Under the pieces are notes generated by a model. That model was not told the origin of the DNA. It saw nothing but the letters and a program-made list of their open reading frames with translations, and ran no database searches. A stretch of 64,000 nt of DNA. Source: Guptibacillus hwajinpoensis (GTDB lineage: Bacteria > Bacillota > Bacilli > Bacillales > Guptibacillaceae). Positions within the stretch are counted from its first letter, which is position 1. Each line of letters opens with the position of its first letter. Of the stretch, positions 41,578-49,401 are shown piece by piece. The stretch lies in assembly GCF_029277305.1 (NCBI RefSeq), contig NZ_CP119526.1; one strand, 5' to 3'. The position numbers and the translations under genes were made by a program.

Positions 41578-41964
41578 TTATTTTGAGCGCACCAAATCTT
41601 TCGCATCGAGAGGAATAACACGTTTAACCGTTCTACATACTTCTTCAATATCAAACGGTTTTGCAAAATGAGTGATCGCACCTAAATTCATGAATTCTTG
41701 CACAAGTTTTAGTTCGCCGTACGCAGTCATGAAAATAACCTGGACTTTTTCATCGAATTTCTTTAAGGCTTTAAATACTTCTAATCCATCCATACCGGGC
41801 ATTTTTAAATCAAGGAGTACTAAATCAGGGCTTTCTTGTCTTACAAGCTCTATTGCCGTCATTCCATTTGCAGCTTGAAGTGTCTGGTACCCTTCCTTTT
41901 TGAAAACCTCGCTCAACAAAACGCGAATTCCATACTGGTCGTCCACTATTAATACCTTTTTCAT
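41578..41964 (-). CDS. spo0F: Sporulation initiation phosphotransferase Spo0F
   Basis: A single-domain response regulator that relays phosphate from sporulation kinases through Spo0B to Spo0A. The receiver domain opens KVLIVDDQYGIRVLLSEVF; the acceptor Asp is residue 52 in LVLLDLKMPG, with T/K switch residues in FMTAYGEL and HFAKPFD. The QYGIR and THFAKPFDI stretches are Spo0F-specific. There is no output domain. AGGTGGGG precedes ATG. Its 128 residues are slightly longer than in B. subtilis (124). Confidence 0.93.
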   Translation of the reverse strand: MKKVLIVDDQYGIRVLLSEVFKKEGYQTLQAANGMTAIELVRQESPDLVLLDLKMPGMDGLEVFKALKKFDEKVQVIFMTAYGELKLVQEFMNLGAITHFAKPFDIEEVCRTVKRVIPLDAKDLVRSK

Positions 41965-42249
41965 CTTTATGCCCCACCTTTTTTGCGATATAGTCTCAGA
42001 TCATTCGACTTCTTATGATCATTGTGCATCAAAAAACGGGCTGTGGAAATAACTTCGTGGAAACTAGTCATGAGATTACAAAATCCGCACATTTTCGTCC
42101 TTTCACGTGTTCATTATAAAGAAATGAAAGCGTTTTATTTAGAATAGAAAGACTTTATTACCATTTTCTAACTTTTAAGCGATTTTGTGTTTTAACTTAT
42201 ACGAGAGGGGAACTGTCTAGTAGAACAAATTAGGAGGGTTTATGTTATC
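41965..42249. promoter_or_regulatory. Divergent control region between spo0F and a small plus-strand gene
   Basis: On the spo0F (minus) side there is a TATAAT near 42117-42112 and, nearer the gene, AGTCGAA at about 42012-42006, one mismatch from a Spo0A box. On the plus side GTTTTA (42189-42194), 13 bp and GGGAAC (42208-42213) resemble a sigma-B promoter for the 42250 gene. Confidence 0.5.
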
Positions 42250-42378
42250 ATGATTGGTCCAACCAAGCAGGACATTAAGCAAATCGAGAACAAAGCTAAG
42301 CAGGAACAACAAGAGGCACTAAAAGCAAGAAGTGTTGTGAAAGAAGCGACTAAAGTAAACTCGATTCACCATTCCTAG
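42250..42378 (+). CDS. Small charged peptide, 42 aa
   Basis: The frame encodes MIGPTKQDIKQIENKAKQEQ, then QEALKARSVVKEATKVNSIHHS: a highly charged, strongly helical or coiled-coil peptide. AGGAGGG ends 11 bases before ATG, slightly far. A sigma-B-like promoter lies upstream and a strong terminator 22 bp downstream. No known family recognised. Confidence 0.6.
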   Translation: MIGPTKQDIKQIENKAKQEQQEALKARSVVKEATKVNSIHHS

Positions 42379-42399
42379 ACGTGCAGACAAAATCACCAC

Positions 42400-42431
42400 A
42401 AAAAAGCCAACCGCTCATGCGGTTGGCTTTC
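42400..42431. terminator. Bidirectional terminator between the 42-aa gene and ytxH
   Basis: AAAAAGCCAACCGC pairs with GCGGTTGGCTTTCT around TCAT. Confidence 0.92.
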
Positions 42432-42437
42432 TAACGT

Positions 42438-43076
42438 TTATCGTTTACGCTTTGTGCGTTTTAGTTCAAGTTCAGCTGCTTCATTCAATGTTTCAGGATG
42501 ATCTGGATCTCTTTCTAACGTACGCTCAACATCAGCCTGAATCACATCTTCCATCGTCTCTGCACCTTCTGTTTCAACGATGATTTTCTCGACATCATGT
42601 TCAACAATTGTTGAAGTTGGAACTTCAGTCTCATCGAGTTCAGCAGCCCGTTTAATAGAATAACCACTAGCAGTTGCTGCCGCTGCTTCTTCTTCAGGCG
42701 AACTTGTATCGCCTTTTCTGTTTTTTACTTTACTTACTAAATCATTAGACTTTGTCTTTACTGATTGTGCAAAAGCAGTCGACTTATCTTTCACATTTCC
42801 TGATACTTCAACACTTTTGTCTTTCGCCTTTGTGACGCCATCGCTAATGTCATGTCGTAGGTCTTTCCCAGCTTTTGGTGCAAGTAGCACACCGGCTGCT
42901 GCCCCTACAACACTACCAGCGATCGCAGCAATGGTTGGTGCCTTAATTTGTTTTTTAGGCTTTTGTGGAGCGGACTTATTAATCTTAATAACCTCTCTTG
43001 TTGGAGATGAATACCCTTCTGGAGCTGGCTCGTGTTCAACCTTCACTTCATGATCAGATGAGTTTGATTTCTTCAT
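42438..43076 (-). CDS. ytxH: YtxH-domain general stress protein
   Basis: A 212-residue protein. An N-terminal polar stretch (~60 residues) precedes the YtxH hallmark: a glycine/alanine TM-like segment AGSVVGAAAGVLLAPKAGKD followed by a long Lys/Ser/Asp helix that may be coiled coil, then an acidic tail. AAGGAGGAAGG precedes ATG 43076. It follows ytxG by two bases; in B. subtilis ytxG-ytxH(-ytxJ) is induced by sigma-B and sigma-H. ytxJ is not present here. The tail is longer than in B. subtilis. Confidence 0.83.
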   Translation of the reverse strand: MKKSNSSDHEVKVEHEPAPEGYSSPTREVIKINKSAPQKPKKQIKAPTIAAIAGSVVGAAAGVLLAPKAGKDLRHDISDGVTKAKDKSVEVSGNVKDKSTAFAQSVKTKSNDLVSKVKNRKGDTSSPEEEAAAATASGYSIKRAAELDETEVPTSTIVEHDVEKIIVETEGAETMEDVIQADVERTLERDPDHPETLNEAAELELKRTKRKR

Positions 43077-43078
43077 TG

Positions 43079-43519
43079 TTATCCTTCCTCCTTGGCCGTT
43101 TGTACGTTCATTTTCTTCAAGCGATACTTCTCCCACATTGCTAAAGCAGTACTACCCCAATTCGCCGCCTCGGCAGCCTTTCCCTGCTTTGCATCCACAC
43201 CTTTTTCTACAGATTGTCCAAGTTTAGATAATGAGTTGGTCAAATGGTGCAGTGAATCTCCTGTTTCTTTCACAGATTGAAAGACAGGTGAGAATTGTCC
43301 AACCTTTGTTTGAACATCGTCAGCAAGGACGTTTGTTTTGTGAAGAATCATTGTTGTTTCCTTTGTTAATCCATCAATTTGTCCTTGAAGAGAGTCAATT
43401 GTTTTCGCTGTGTTTGAAAGCGTCTTTTCAGTCGATTTAAGCACTTTAATTAGAAAAACGCTTAAGACTGCAAATACAAGTGCAATGACTGCTACAGCTA
43501 CATATAATATGAGTTCCAT
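43079..43519 (-). CDS. ytxG: YtxG-like DUF948 protein
   Basis: A 146-residue protein: one N-terminal TM helix (LILYVAVAVIALVFAVLSVF), then a long heptad-rich coiled coil (LKSTEKTLSNTAKTIDSL onward), the DUF948 layout. GGAGGATTTATC precedes ATG. First gene of the ytxGH pair, with a sigma-B-like promoter 35 bp upstream. Role in general stress is by analogy. Confidence 0.85.
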   Translation of the reverse strand: MELILYVAVAVIALVFAVLSVFLIKVLKSTEKTLSNTAKTIDSLQGQIDGLTKETTMILHKTNVLADDVQTKVGQFSPVFQSVKETGDSLHHLTNSLSKLGQSVEKGVDAKQGKAAEAANWGSTALAMWEKYRLKKMNVQTAKEEG

Positions 43520-43553
43520 GATAAATCCTCCTACTGTCTAAGTATAATTACCA

Positions 43554-43578
43554 ATACCCTTCCATAAGAAAGATAATC
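43554..43578 (-). promoter_or_regulatory. Candidate sigma-B promoter of ytxGH
   Basis: On the minus strand GATTAT (43578-43573), a 13-bp spacer and GGGTAT (43559-43554). Consistent with sigma-B control of ytxGH in B. subtilis. Confidence 0.6.
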
Positions 43579-43608
43579 ATTGAAATTCGATATGATTTTG
43601 ATTTCTTA

Positions 43609-44160
43609 TTAATGAAACACTGCAGCAATCGTTTTCTGCAGCTTTTCAAATAAAGGAAAAGAAGATTGTTCTGATGAAAGATCCGTCATGAGACTTGTGT
43701 AAATCGTGTTGTAATACCACTGCTGTTGGTCTCTCCCTCGATTAAACCGCTCCCAGACTAAGGGTCCTTCATTCCTAAGATCACGTTGAATAGTTCTTAA
43801 ATTATGTAATTTATCTGCACATGTAATTTGTTTCACTGAAAAAGACGCTGTTTTTAGTTTATTAATGGTATGGAGCTTTCTCTCCTCCCACTCAAGACTT
43901 TTATCTGGCTCAGAACACTCGAATACAAGATTTGCAATAACTTCTCCGAACTCTGCTTTTACATTATCAAATGATAGCGACGTATCCTCAAGAACATCAT
44001 GAAGAATGCCAGCTGCAACAACTTCTTCTGATGATCCTGACTCTAGCAAATAGAAACCAACTGTTACAGGATGAGACAGATAGGGGAGCGTCGATTTTTT
44101 TCGATATTGTCCATCGTGCGCGATACCAGCTGTTTCAATCGCTTTTTCAATGATTTTCAT
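43609..44160 (-). CDS. HD-domain protein, probable small alarmone hydrolase (MESH1-like)
   Basis: A 183-residue single HD domain of the SpoT/MESH1 type that hydrolyses (p)ppGpp. Conserved metal and substrate segments: AHDGQYRK, LPYLSHPV, GILHDVLEDT (the HD pair) and CADKLHNLRTI. There is no synthetase domain, TGS or ACT domain. Its ATG lies within the 3' end of the DUF418 gene (14-bp overlap), so the two are co-translated. Related HD proteins with other nucleotide substrates exist, so the substrate is inferred. Confidence 0.82.
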   Translation of the reverse strand: MKIIEKAIETAGIAHDGQYRKKSTLPYLSHPVTVGFYLLESGSSEEVVAAGILHDVLEDTSLSFDNVKAEFGEVIANLVFECSEPDKSLEWEERKLHTINKLKTASFSVKQITCADKLHNLRTIQRDLRNEGPLVWERFNRGRDQQQWYYNTIYTSLMTDLSSEQSSFPLFEKLQKTIAAVFH

Positions 44161-45337
44161 GAGAATTACCTTCTTTCCTATTTCGTTTAATAGAAAACCT
44201 CTTTTGATACGTTACCATCCTCCAGACCCATTCAACTGGTCCGTATTGATACGCCTTTAACCAACTTCTGCTCCCTAGCACTTGTAAAACAAAGAACCCT
44301 ATTAATAAAACAACACCTGTACTGATTTCAACACTGCCATACAACCCAAGACCATAATGATAGAAAAGGAACGTGCCAAGAATGGACTGCAGCAGATAAT
44401 TAGTGAGAGCCATTTTACCAATCCATTCGAATACCTTTAATCTTCTACCTGAGTAATAGAGTAGCGATAAGGATGAAAGATAGAATAAAGATACAAGCGG
44501 TCCACCTAGACTATCTTGAAGATGTGAGAATGCATAGGAATCGAATACGAATGGACTAACTTTAATCACGAATCCAAGTGCACCAATGAACAACATTTTT
44601 TTTATTAATGGTAAGTGACTGACATCCCCATTAAACCAGCCTTTTTTCGCAAACCCTGCACCAAATAAGAAATATGGGAAAATCGTGAATAGTAGAAAAG
44701 CACCGTTCAATCCACCATTAACATAGTACCAATCACTAAGACGTTGAATCATGATTTCAGTATAACTACCAGAGCCGTATACTAGGATAGACTGTTCTAT
44801 TGCAGAAGGATTATGAGTTGTTAAATCTGCGTTAGCGAACGGAAGCATCAGAAGAAAGAAGATCGTAACATAGAATAGCCAAAGGCTAAGACCGATTTTG
44901 ATTAATGTCTTCCCTTCCAGATGAATAAAGAAAAGGAGCAAAAACCCACATAAGCTATAAGTAAATAGAATGTCTCCATGCCATATGAGAGTGAAATGAA
45001 TGATACCAAGGGCTAATAGAAACAGCAACCTTCTAACTATAACCGACCGAAACGCCTCACCTCGATCAGTGAGCCGATTCCTCAAAATAAGAAATCCATA
45101 ACCAAATAGAAACGAGAAAAGGGGATAAAAGCTAGCCTGAGCAAAAAGATCGATTGCATTCATTAGAAATTGATTCCAGTCATCCCCCCAATAACTAATT
45201 TGATCAACATACATCCATGGTGAATGAAAATCAACCATATTAACAAAGAAGATCCCTAGCAGAGCGAGACCTCGCATGGCATCAATGGAATGTATTCGTT
45301 CGTTAGGTGCGGTTGGAGCTAGTGTTGATTTCGTCAT
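44147..45337 (-). CDS. DUF418 family membrane protein (YxaH/YrkO-like)
   Basis: About ten TM helices over 396 residues. The opening RIHSIDAMRGLALLGIFFVNM and a C-terminal segment near SRSWLKAYQYGPVEWVWR are hallmarks of DUF418 proteins (related to the acyltransferase_3/HgsNAT-like membrane fold). ATG 45337 is five bases from AAAGGATGA; ATG 45346 abuts the site. It overlaps the HD gene downstream. Function of the family is not established. Confidence 0.87.
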   Translation of the reverse strand: MTKSTLAPTAPNERIHSIDAMRGLALLGIFFVNMVDFHSPWMYVDQISYWGDDWNQFLMNAIDLFAQASFYPLFSFLFGYGFLILRNRLTDRGEAFRSVIVRRLLFLLALGIIHFTLIWHGDILFTYSLCGFLLLFFIHLEGKTLIKIGLSLWLFYVTIFFLLMLPFANADLTTHNPSAIEQSILVYGSGSYTEIMIQRLSDWYYVNGGLNGAFLLFTIFPYFLFGAGFAKKGWFNGDVSHLPLIKKMLFIGALGFVIKVSPFVFDSYAFSHLQDSLGGPLVSLFYLSSLSLLYYSGRRLKVFEWIGKMALTNYLLQSILGTFLFYHYGLGLYGSVEISTGVVLLIGFFVLQVLGSRSWLKAYQYGPVEWVWRMVTYQKRFSIKRNRKEGNSHENH

Positions 45338-45618
45338 CTTGTTCATCCTTTATTTATATGTATTGTTCTTCTAAAATACCTTTCCACACCCACATGTTGT
45401 TCTCCTCTCCCCCTGCCAATTCCCTACCTAGGTACAAATAACCACTTATAAGAGAATAAGCTTCTTTTTCTATTTAATTTCAGGAAAATCCACCCAGTTT
45501 TCCTCATTCTATTCTATAATGTACGAATACCCACAAATTATGGAAAATAGACGAAATGAAACCCTTCAAGCATGAGCATCGTCATTTGTTTGGAAGGGCT
45601 GAAAAAGGAGGGCCAGCC
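45338..45618 (+). other. Divergent intergenic region before the ECF sigma gene
   Basis: No gene. A TATAAT occurs at about 45515-45520 and GGAAAA/TTTTCC form a small inverted repeat just upstream (about 45481-45503). An ATG frame from 45556 leads into the sigma gene but lacks a ribosome site. Confidence 0.45.
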
Positions 45619-46155
45619 TTGGGGAGAAGAGAATTCACAGATCTATTAGACATTGACCTCACGGATAAGGATGCGGTCCTTGAAACAATTATGGAAGACT
45701 ATGGAGAAAGTGTTGTATGGCTTGCCTATAGTTATTTAAAAGACAAAGGGAAAGCAGAAGATATCGCCCAGGAAGTGTTTATCATATGCTACACAAAACT
45801 TGATAGCTTTAATAATAATGCTTCTCTCAAATCATGGGTCCTCACCATTACTGCGAATAAGTGCAAAGATGTACTAAAAAGCTGGTCCCATCGCAATATT
45901 GTTTTCGCTCAATCATTATTATCAACAATTAAACACCAGGACTCTTCACCCGACGCTCAACTAGTGGGTTTAGAAGAAAATAAAGAGCTAACAAGAAATA
46001 TTCTAAAGTTGCCAATGAAATACCGAGAAGTTATTTTTCTGCATTATTTCGAAGACTTAAAAGTCCAAGAAATGAGCGACCTATTATCCCTTAAAGAAAA
46101 CTCTGTCAAAACAAGATTAAGACGCGCAAGAATGCTTTTGAAAGAAATGTATTAA
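45619..46155 (+). CDS. ECF-type RNA polymerase sigma factor
   Basis: A sigma-70 family group 4 factor. Region 2 is seen in VVWLAYSYLKDKGKAEDIAQEVFI and the -10 recognition helix LKSWVLTITANKCKD; region 4 in LPMKYREVIFLHYFED ... LKENSVKTRLRRAR. TTG 45619 lies six bases after AAAGGAGGG, giving 178 residues; ATG 45556 would add 21 residues without a ribosome site. The downstream gene, 12 bp on, looks like its membrane partner. The inducing signal is unknown. Confidence 0.88.
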   Translation: MGRREFTDLLDIDLTDKDAVLETIMEDYGESVVWLAYSYLKDKGKAEDIAQEVFIICYTKLDSFNNNASLKSWVLTITANKCKDVLKSWSHRNIVFAQSLLSTIKHQDSSPDAQLVGLEENKELTRNILKLPMKYREVIFLHYFEDLKVQEMSDLLSLKENSVKTRLRRARMLLKEMY

Positions 46156-46167
46156 GGAGGTGTGACA

Positions 46168-46785
46168 ATGGATGAGAAGCTAAAAAGTCTTCGAGCTAGA
46201 ATGATCGATACAAAAGCCGTTTCCTTTGAGGATCATCACAAAAAACGTGTTCGATCTCGTCTTCAACATCCTGATACGCCACCAAAGACAAGAAGGTTTA
46301 CAATCTTTATTCAAGAAAAATTCCCTGCTTATCTCACATACATTGTTCTCCTAGTCATGCTAACCGGCACTGGTCTTTTCGCTGCTTCTGAAATCGGATT
46401 TCTTTATACTGAGACAAATAATACAGAAACAAAAATGCAAGCGACTCCGTCAAAAGAAGAGTTGTATACTGCAATTTTTCAATCACTTGAAACAATCAAT
46501 AGCGAAAGTGACCGAGAGCAAGCTAGGTCATTTATTGAATCTTACCTTACTAATCTTGATAACTGGAGAATAAGTGATGCAAATGCCGATTTTACAAACC
46601 GTAAAGCTATTCTTGCTCAAGGCAGAATAACAGAAGGATCTTTTGATAAAACAACTTTTAGTCTATGGGTTGAACCAAATTCAGGACTTCCTCTAGAATT
46701 CGTCATTCGAAATCAAGAAAGTAGTGTATTAGAAGAGTTCAAGCTTTCCAATGACACAATTGCAAAAGCATATAAACAAAAGTAA
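46168..46785 (+). CDS. Single-pass membrane protein, probable anti-sigma partner of the ECF factor
   Basis: A 205-residue protein: ~55 charged cytosolic residues, one TM helix (AYLTYIVLLVMLTGTGLFAA), and ~125 extracytoplasmic residues. This topology and the position directly after the sigma gene with AAGGAGGTG are those of ECF anti-sigma factors. No zinc (HxxxCxxC) motif is present, so it is not a ZAS-type anti-sigma, and I do not recognise the family. Role inferred from context. Confidence 0.72.
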   Translation: MDEKLKSLRARMIDTKAVSFEDHHKKRVRSRLQHPDTPPKTRRFTIFIQEKFPAYLTYIVLLVMLTGTGLFAASEIGFLYTETNNTETKMQATPSKEELYTAIFQSLETINSESDREQARSFIESYLTNLDNWRISDANADFTNRKAILAQGRITEGSFDKTTFSLWVEPNSGLPLEFVIRNQESSVLEEFKLSNDTIAKAYKQK

Positions 46786-46816
46786 AGACTTCTGTTACGA
46801 CCAACAGAAGTCTTTA
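46783..46816 (+). terminator. Terminator of the ECF sigma operon
   Basis: AAAGACTTCTGTT pairs with AACAGAAGTCTTT around a short loop, then ATTATTT. Confidence 0.88.
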
Positions 46817-46821
46817 TTATT

Positions 46822-47016
46822 TGGCTATGTTAATAAATAGTGTTGATTTTTGGCTCATTTACGCCCTGTTGTGACCATCGTTTCGAGCAAATTCATTTGC
46901 TCAGACGATTGGTCATAACAGGGCGACCTTTAAGCAGAGCTGAAATGCGAGTGAAACTGAGGTTTCACTCGAATGAGCCAAAAATCGAGAAATCAACAAT
47001 ATGAGCTAACATAGCC
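46822..47016. repeat. Dispersed long-hairpin element, family 2, copy B
   Basis: About 195 bp, inverted relative to copy A. It has the same outer arms (GGCTATGTTAA ... GCTAACATAGCC), GATTTTTGGCTCATT/AATGAGCCAAAAATC, GAGTGAAAC/GTTTCACTC, and the CGCCCTGTTGTGACCA / TGGTCATAACAGGGCG stem. In copy A that stem is CCTGTGGTGACC/GGTCACCACAGG, so one pair has changed on both sides. It lies between convergent genes. Confidence 0.88.
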
Positions 47017-47023
47017 TATTATT

Positions 47024-48319
47024 TTATAATTTACATATTCTATTCAGTTCATCGGAGGTATGTTGTAACAACTCCCGATCCAGGTCAGGAAAACCGTTAA
47101 GGTCAATACTATTGATGACATAAGAATGAAACTTCTGTACATCTCGCTTGATTGCCTCATTTTGTCCATCTGCTGTTAGGATTAATGCGTCTAATATCCC
47201 ATTAAGCATGGCTACATCATCTTGACCGTAATGTCTAATTTGATAAAAAGATTTGTAAAGGTATTGAAAGAATGGTTTTGGCTCCGTTAATACGCGAAGA
47301 TTCCTCTTATCATCGAAAAAGGCTTCTTTTGGTTGATACGTGTGCCCTATCTTCGAAAGAATAGTACCTATTCTGTTGGTGCAATTGATAGCAGTGTGTG
47401 GGTCATTAATCGATGGTGAGATGGCTCTAAGAGCGATCTCCACAAGTTTCTGGATAGAGAATTCTAGATCCTGCTCATTAATACGTTCTGTTCCAATAGC
47501 AATCGAATTGATAACATTACTTTCAGAGAAAGAAGACAAATCAGCTGACCAGACAGTTGCTAATCTTGTTCCAGGATTTACGTAACGACCAACATCGGCG
47601 TCGATTCGAATGACGCTTTCACTTTGAGTAGCGATTTGAATCAATTTCTTATAAGGAATGAACTGAATATAGCCCATTTTTTTGCTGTATATGGGTAAGC
47701 CTTCATCTTCCTTTAACTCGCTTATCTCCCAGCTATCCCACTTTTCAAACGGCTCTCCTTCATGCAATTCGCTTTTATTCTCTACAAGGGATAATGATTT
47801 CCTAGCAATTTTCTCGATTAAATTATTAACCTGTACAAATGCCGCTGAGTGATGAATAAATAGAACAAAAAACAATAAACAAGTAATAGCAAGAATAACA
47901 GTTAACAATGGTGATACAATAATGCGGCTGTCTTTTCCAGTAAGGAGAAGTAAATTAACTAGTGCAAAAACAAACCCCGCAACGAAGATACCAAGAACAT
48001 GCTGTGTAAAGCGATCAGATATGAAATCCTGGAGAACTCGTGGGGAAAATTGACTTGAATAGGTTGTGAGCACCACCATAATAGAGGAGAACGAGATCGT
48101 TGTCATCGTTAAGATCGCGGTTACAAGCGGCCCGTATAGAGACTGTGCAACCTTTTCAGTTGAAAGGAATAGTTTCGGTAGTTGCCCTTCAAGCTGCGAA
48201 ACGTATAAGAGATCAACCCATGTACTGAGTGCAACCACTACTAGTGATATAAGTCCATAAACGACTGGAAGAAACCAGAAGCTGTTACGTAAATTGATGG
48301 ATGCTTTAGATAAATTCAT
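47024..48319 (-). CDS. DUF2254 family membrane protein
   Basis: A 431-residue protein with four N-terminal TM helices (two before residue ~85, two at ~110-165) and a soluble C-terminal half. The segment TTISFSSIMVVLTTYSSQFSPRVLQDFI and INDPHTAINC are DUF2254 features. GAGGATACTGT precedes ATG. Stands alone, divergent to nothing close; function of the family is unknown. Confidence 0.87.
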   Translation of the reverse strand: MNLSKASINLRNSFWFLPVVYGLISLVVVALSTWVDLLYVSQLEGQLPKLFLSTEKVAQSLYGPLVTAILTMTTISFSSIMVVLTTYSSQFSPRVLQDFISDRFTQHVLGIFVAGFVFALVNLLLLTGKDSRIIVSPLLTVILAITCLLFFVLFIHHSAAFVQVNNLIEKIARKSLSLVENKSELHEGEPFEKWDSWEISELKEDEGLPIYSKKMGYIQFIPYKKLIQIATQSESVIRIDADVGRYVNPGTRLATVWSADLSSFSESNVINSIAIGTERINEQDLEFSIQKLVEIALRAISPSINDPHTAINCTNRIGTILSKIGHTYQPKEAFFDDKRNLRVLTEPKPFFQYLYKSFYQIRHYGQDDVAMLNGILDALILTADGQNEAIKRDVQKFHSYVINSIDLNGFPDLDRELLQHTSDELNRICKL

Positions 48320-48426
48320 ACAGTATCCTCTTTCATTAATATGTCGTCCTCTTCTTGTTCCCTAATTCATTCAACCTAATCCTAAATAGCGGATATGTCT
48401 ATCATTACCACTTTAGGGATTCTATC

Positions 48427-48987
48427 TTAATAGATATAAGGTACAAGCCGATAACGTTCTTTCCCCCACTTACGATAAGGCTCCCCAACTGAATCATAGA
48501 GCATCCTTTCTTCAAGGCGTATGCGAAATAGTAGCGCAGGTGTAATCAATAGGACTACTAGTATGACACCACCCCACACTCCAATATAGATCGGAATTCC
48601 AATTGTAGTTAAAAGCAGTCCTGTATATAGCGGATGTCTTAATATGCGATATGGTCCAGAACTTACAAGGTCCACTTTACTCTCTACAATGACGTTTCTA
48701 GAGAAGAAATGGCCGAGTTCCTTTATTCCCCAGTATCTTAGCGCAATACCTCCACCATATAGAAGCAAACCAATTCCATTCGTAACCGGACTTTTATTAA
48801 ACAGAAAAACTTCTAGCTCATTCAATAGGAGCGTAGCTGCGATTGAAGTGATAATCATAGATAGGATGAGGAGGAAGGAACGCTTCTCAATTGACGATCC
48901 GCTCGTGCTTTCTTTTCCCCGTTTCATAATAAACTCGCCTATCCATGTAGCTGTTAATAATACGAAAACAATATCAAAAAAGTTCAT
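48427..48987 (-). CDS. Isoprenylcysteine carboxyl methyltransferase-like membrane protein
   Basis: A 186-residue protein with about five TM helices. The C-terminal motif GPYRILRHPLYTGLL followed by RIRLEERMLYDSVGEPY is the ICMT/phospholipid methyltransferase (SAM-binding) signature. ATG 48987 follows GGGGCGGTGAG; the frame extends to 49065 without ribosome site. The methyl acceptor in bacteria is unknown for this family. Confidence 0.85.
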   Translation of the reverse strand: MNFFDIVFVLLTATWIGEFIMKRGKESTSGSSIEKRSFLLILSMIITSIAATLLLNELEVFLFNKSPVTNGIGLLLYGGGIALRYWGIKELGHFFSRNVIVESKVDLVSSGPYRILRHPLYTGLLLTTIGIPIYIGVWGGVILVVLLITPALLFRIRLEERMLYDSVGEPYRKWGKERYRLVPYIY

Positions 48988-49401
48988 CTCACCGCCCCTT
49001 TGCATCGTGTTTATGAGCAGTATACCAAACTTCATAACCCTTGTCTGATACAAGTGTGGTGGCAATGTATAAAAAACAAATTTTATTCACCACAATAATG
49101 AAAGCCCTTACATTTTGCGCTTTATCAACTTTCAACCTATGCAAGGATACGAATAAATTGGATATTAATGGTATTAAGGAACGTTTTCCAATCGTTATAT
49201 ATAGTGGTAAGCCCTCCTCTCATCTTCTAAGCCAATGTAAAGTGAGGTTAGAACTCATATCGTCCATATTCTTAGTTATTCTCCATTTATCCGGACTATT
49301 TGAGCGAGTCATATTGTATGACAATGAGCGTTTGTTATACTCATAGAGTCAGTTGATTAAACGAAATCACACATTTAACGGCAAGTTATAGGAGTGAAAT
49401 G
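48988..49401 (+). promoter_or_regulatory. Gap upstream of proBA with a candidate promoter
   Basis: No credible gene: a 101-codon frame at 49041-49346 has no ribosome site and atypical composition. TTGTAT (49314-49319), 16 bp, TATACT (49336-49341), with an extended TTGT, is a plausible sigma-A promoter 60 bp before proB. No T-box antiterminator core (AGGGTGGNACC) is seen. Confidence 0.5.

Noticed and set aside
42112..42140. CcpA cre site (TGAAAGCGTTTTAT) upstream of spo0F
   Set aside because: Two mismatches to the cre consensus at normally invariant positions.
49041..49346. 101-codon plus-strand frame upstream of proB
   Set aside because: No ribosome site, atypical low-complexity composition, overlaps the 5' part of the divergent gene's upstream region and the proB promoter.
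48988..49401. T-box riboswitch before proBA
   Set aside because: The conserved AGGGTGGNACC antiterminator core and a specifier-loop arrangement are not visible.
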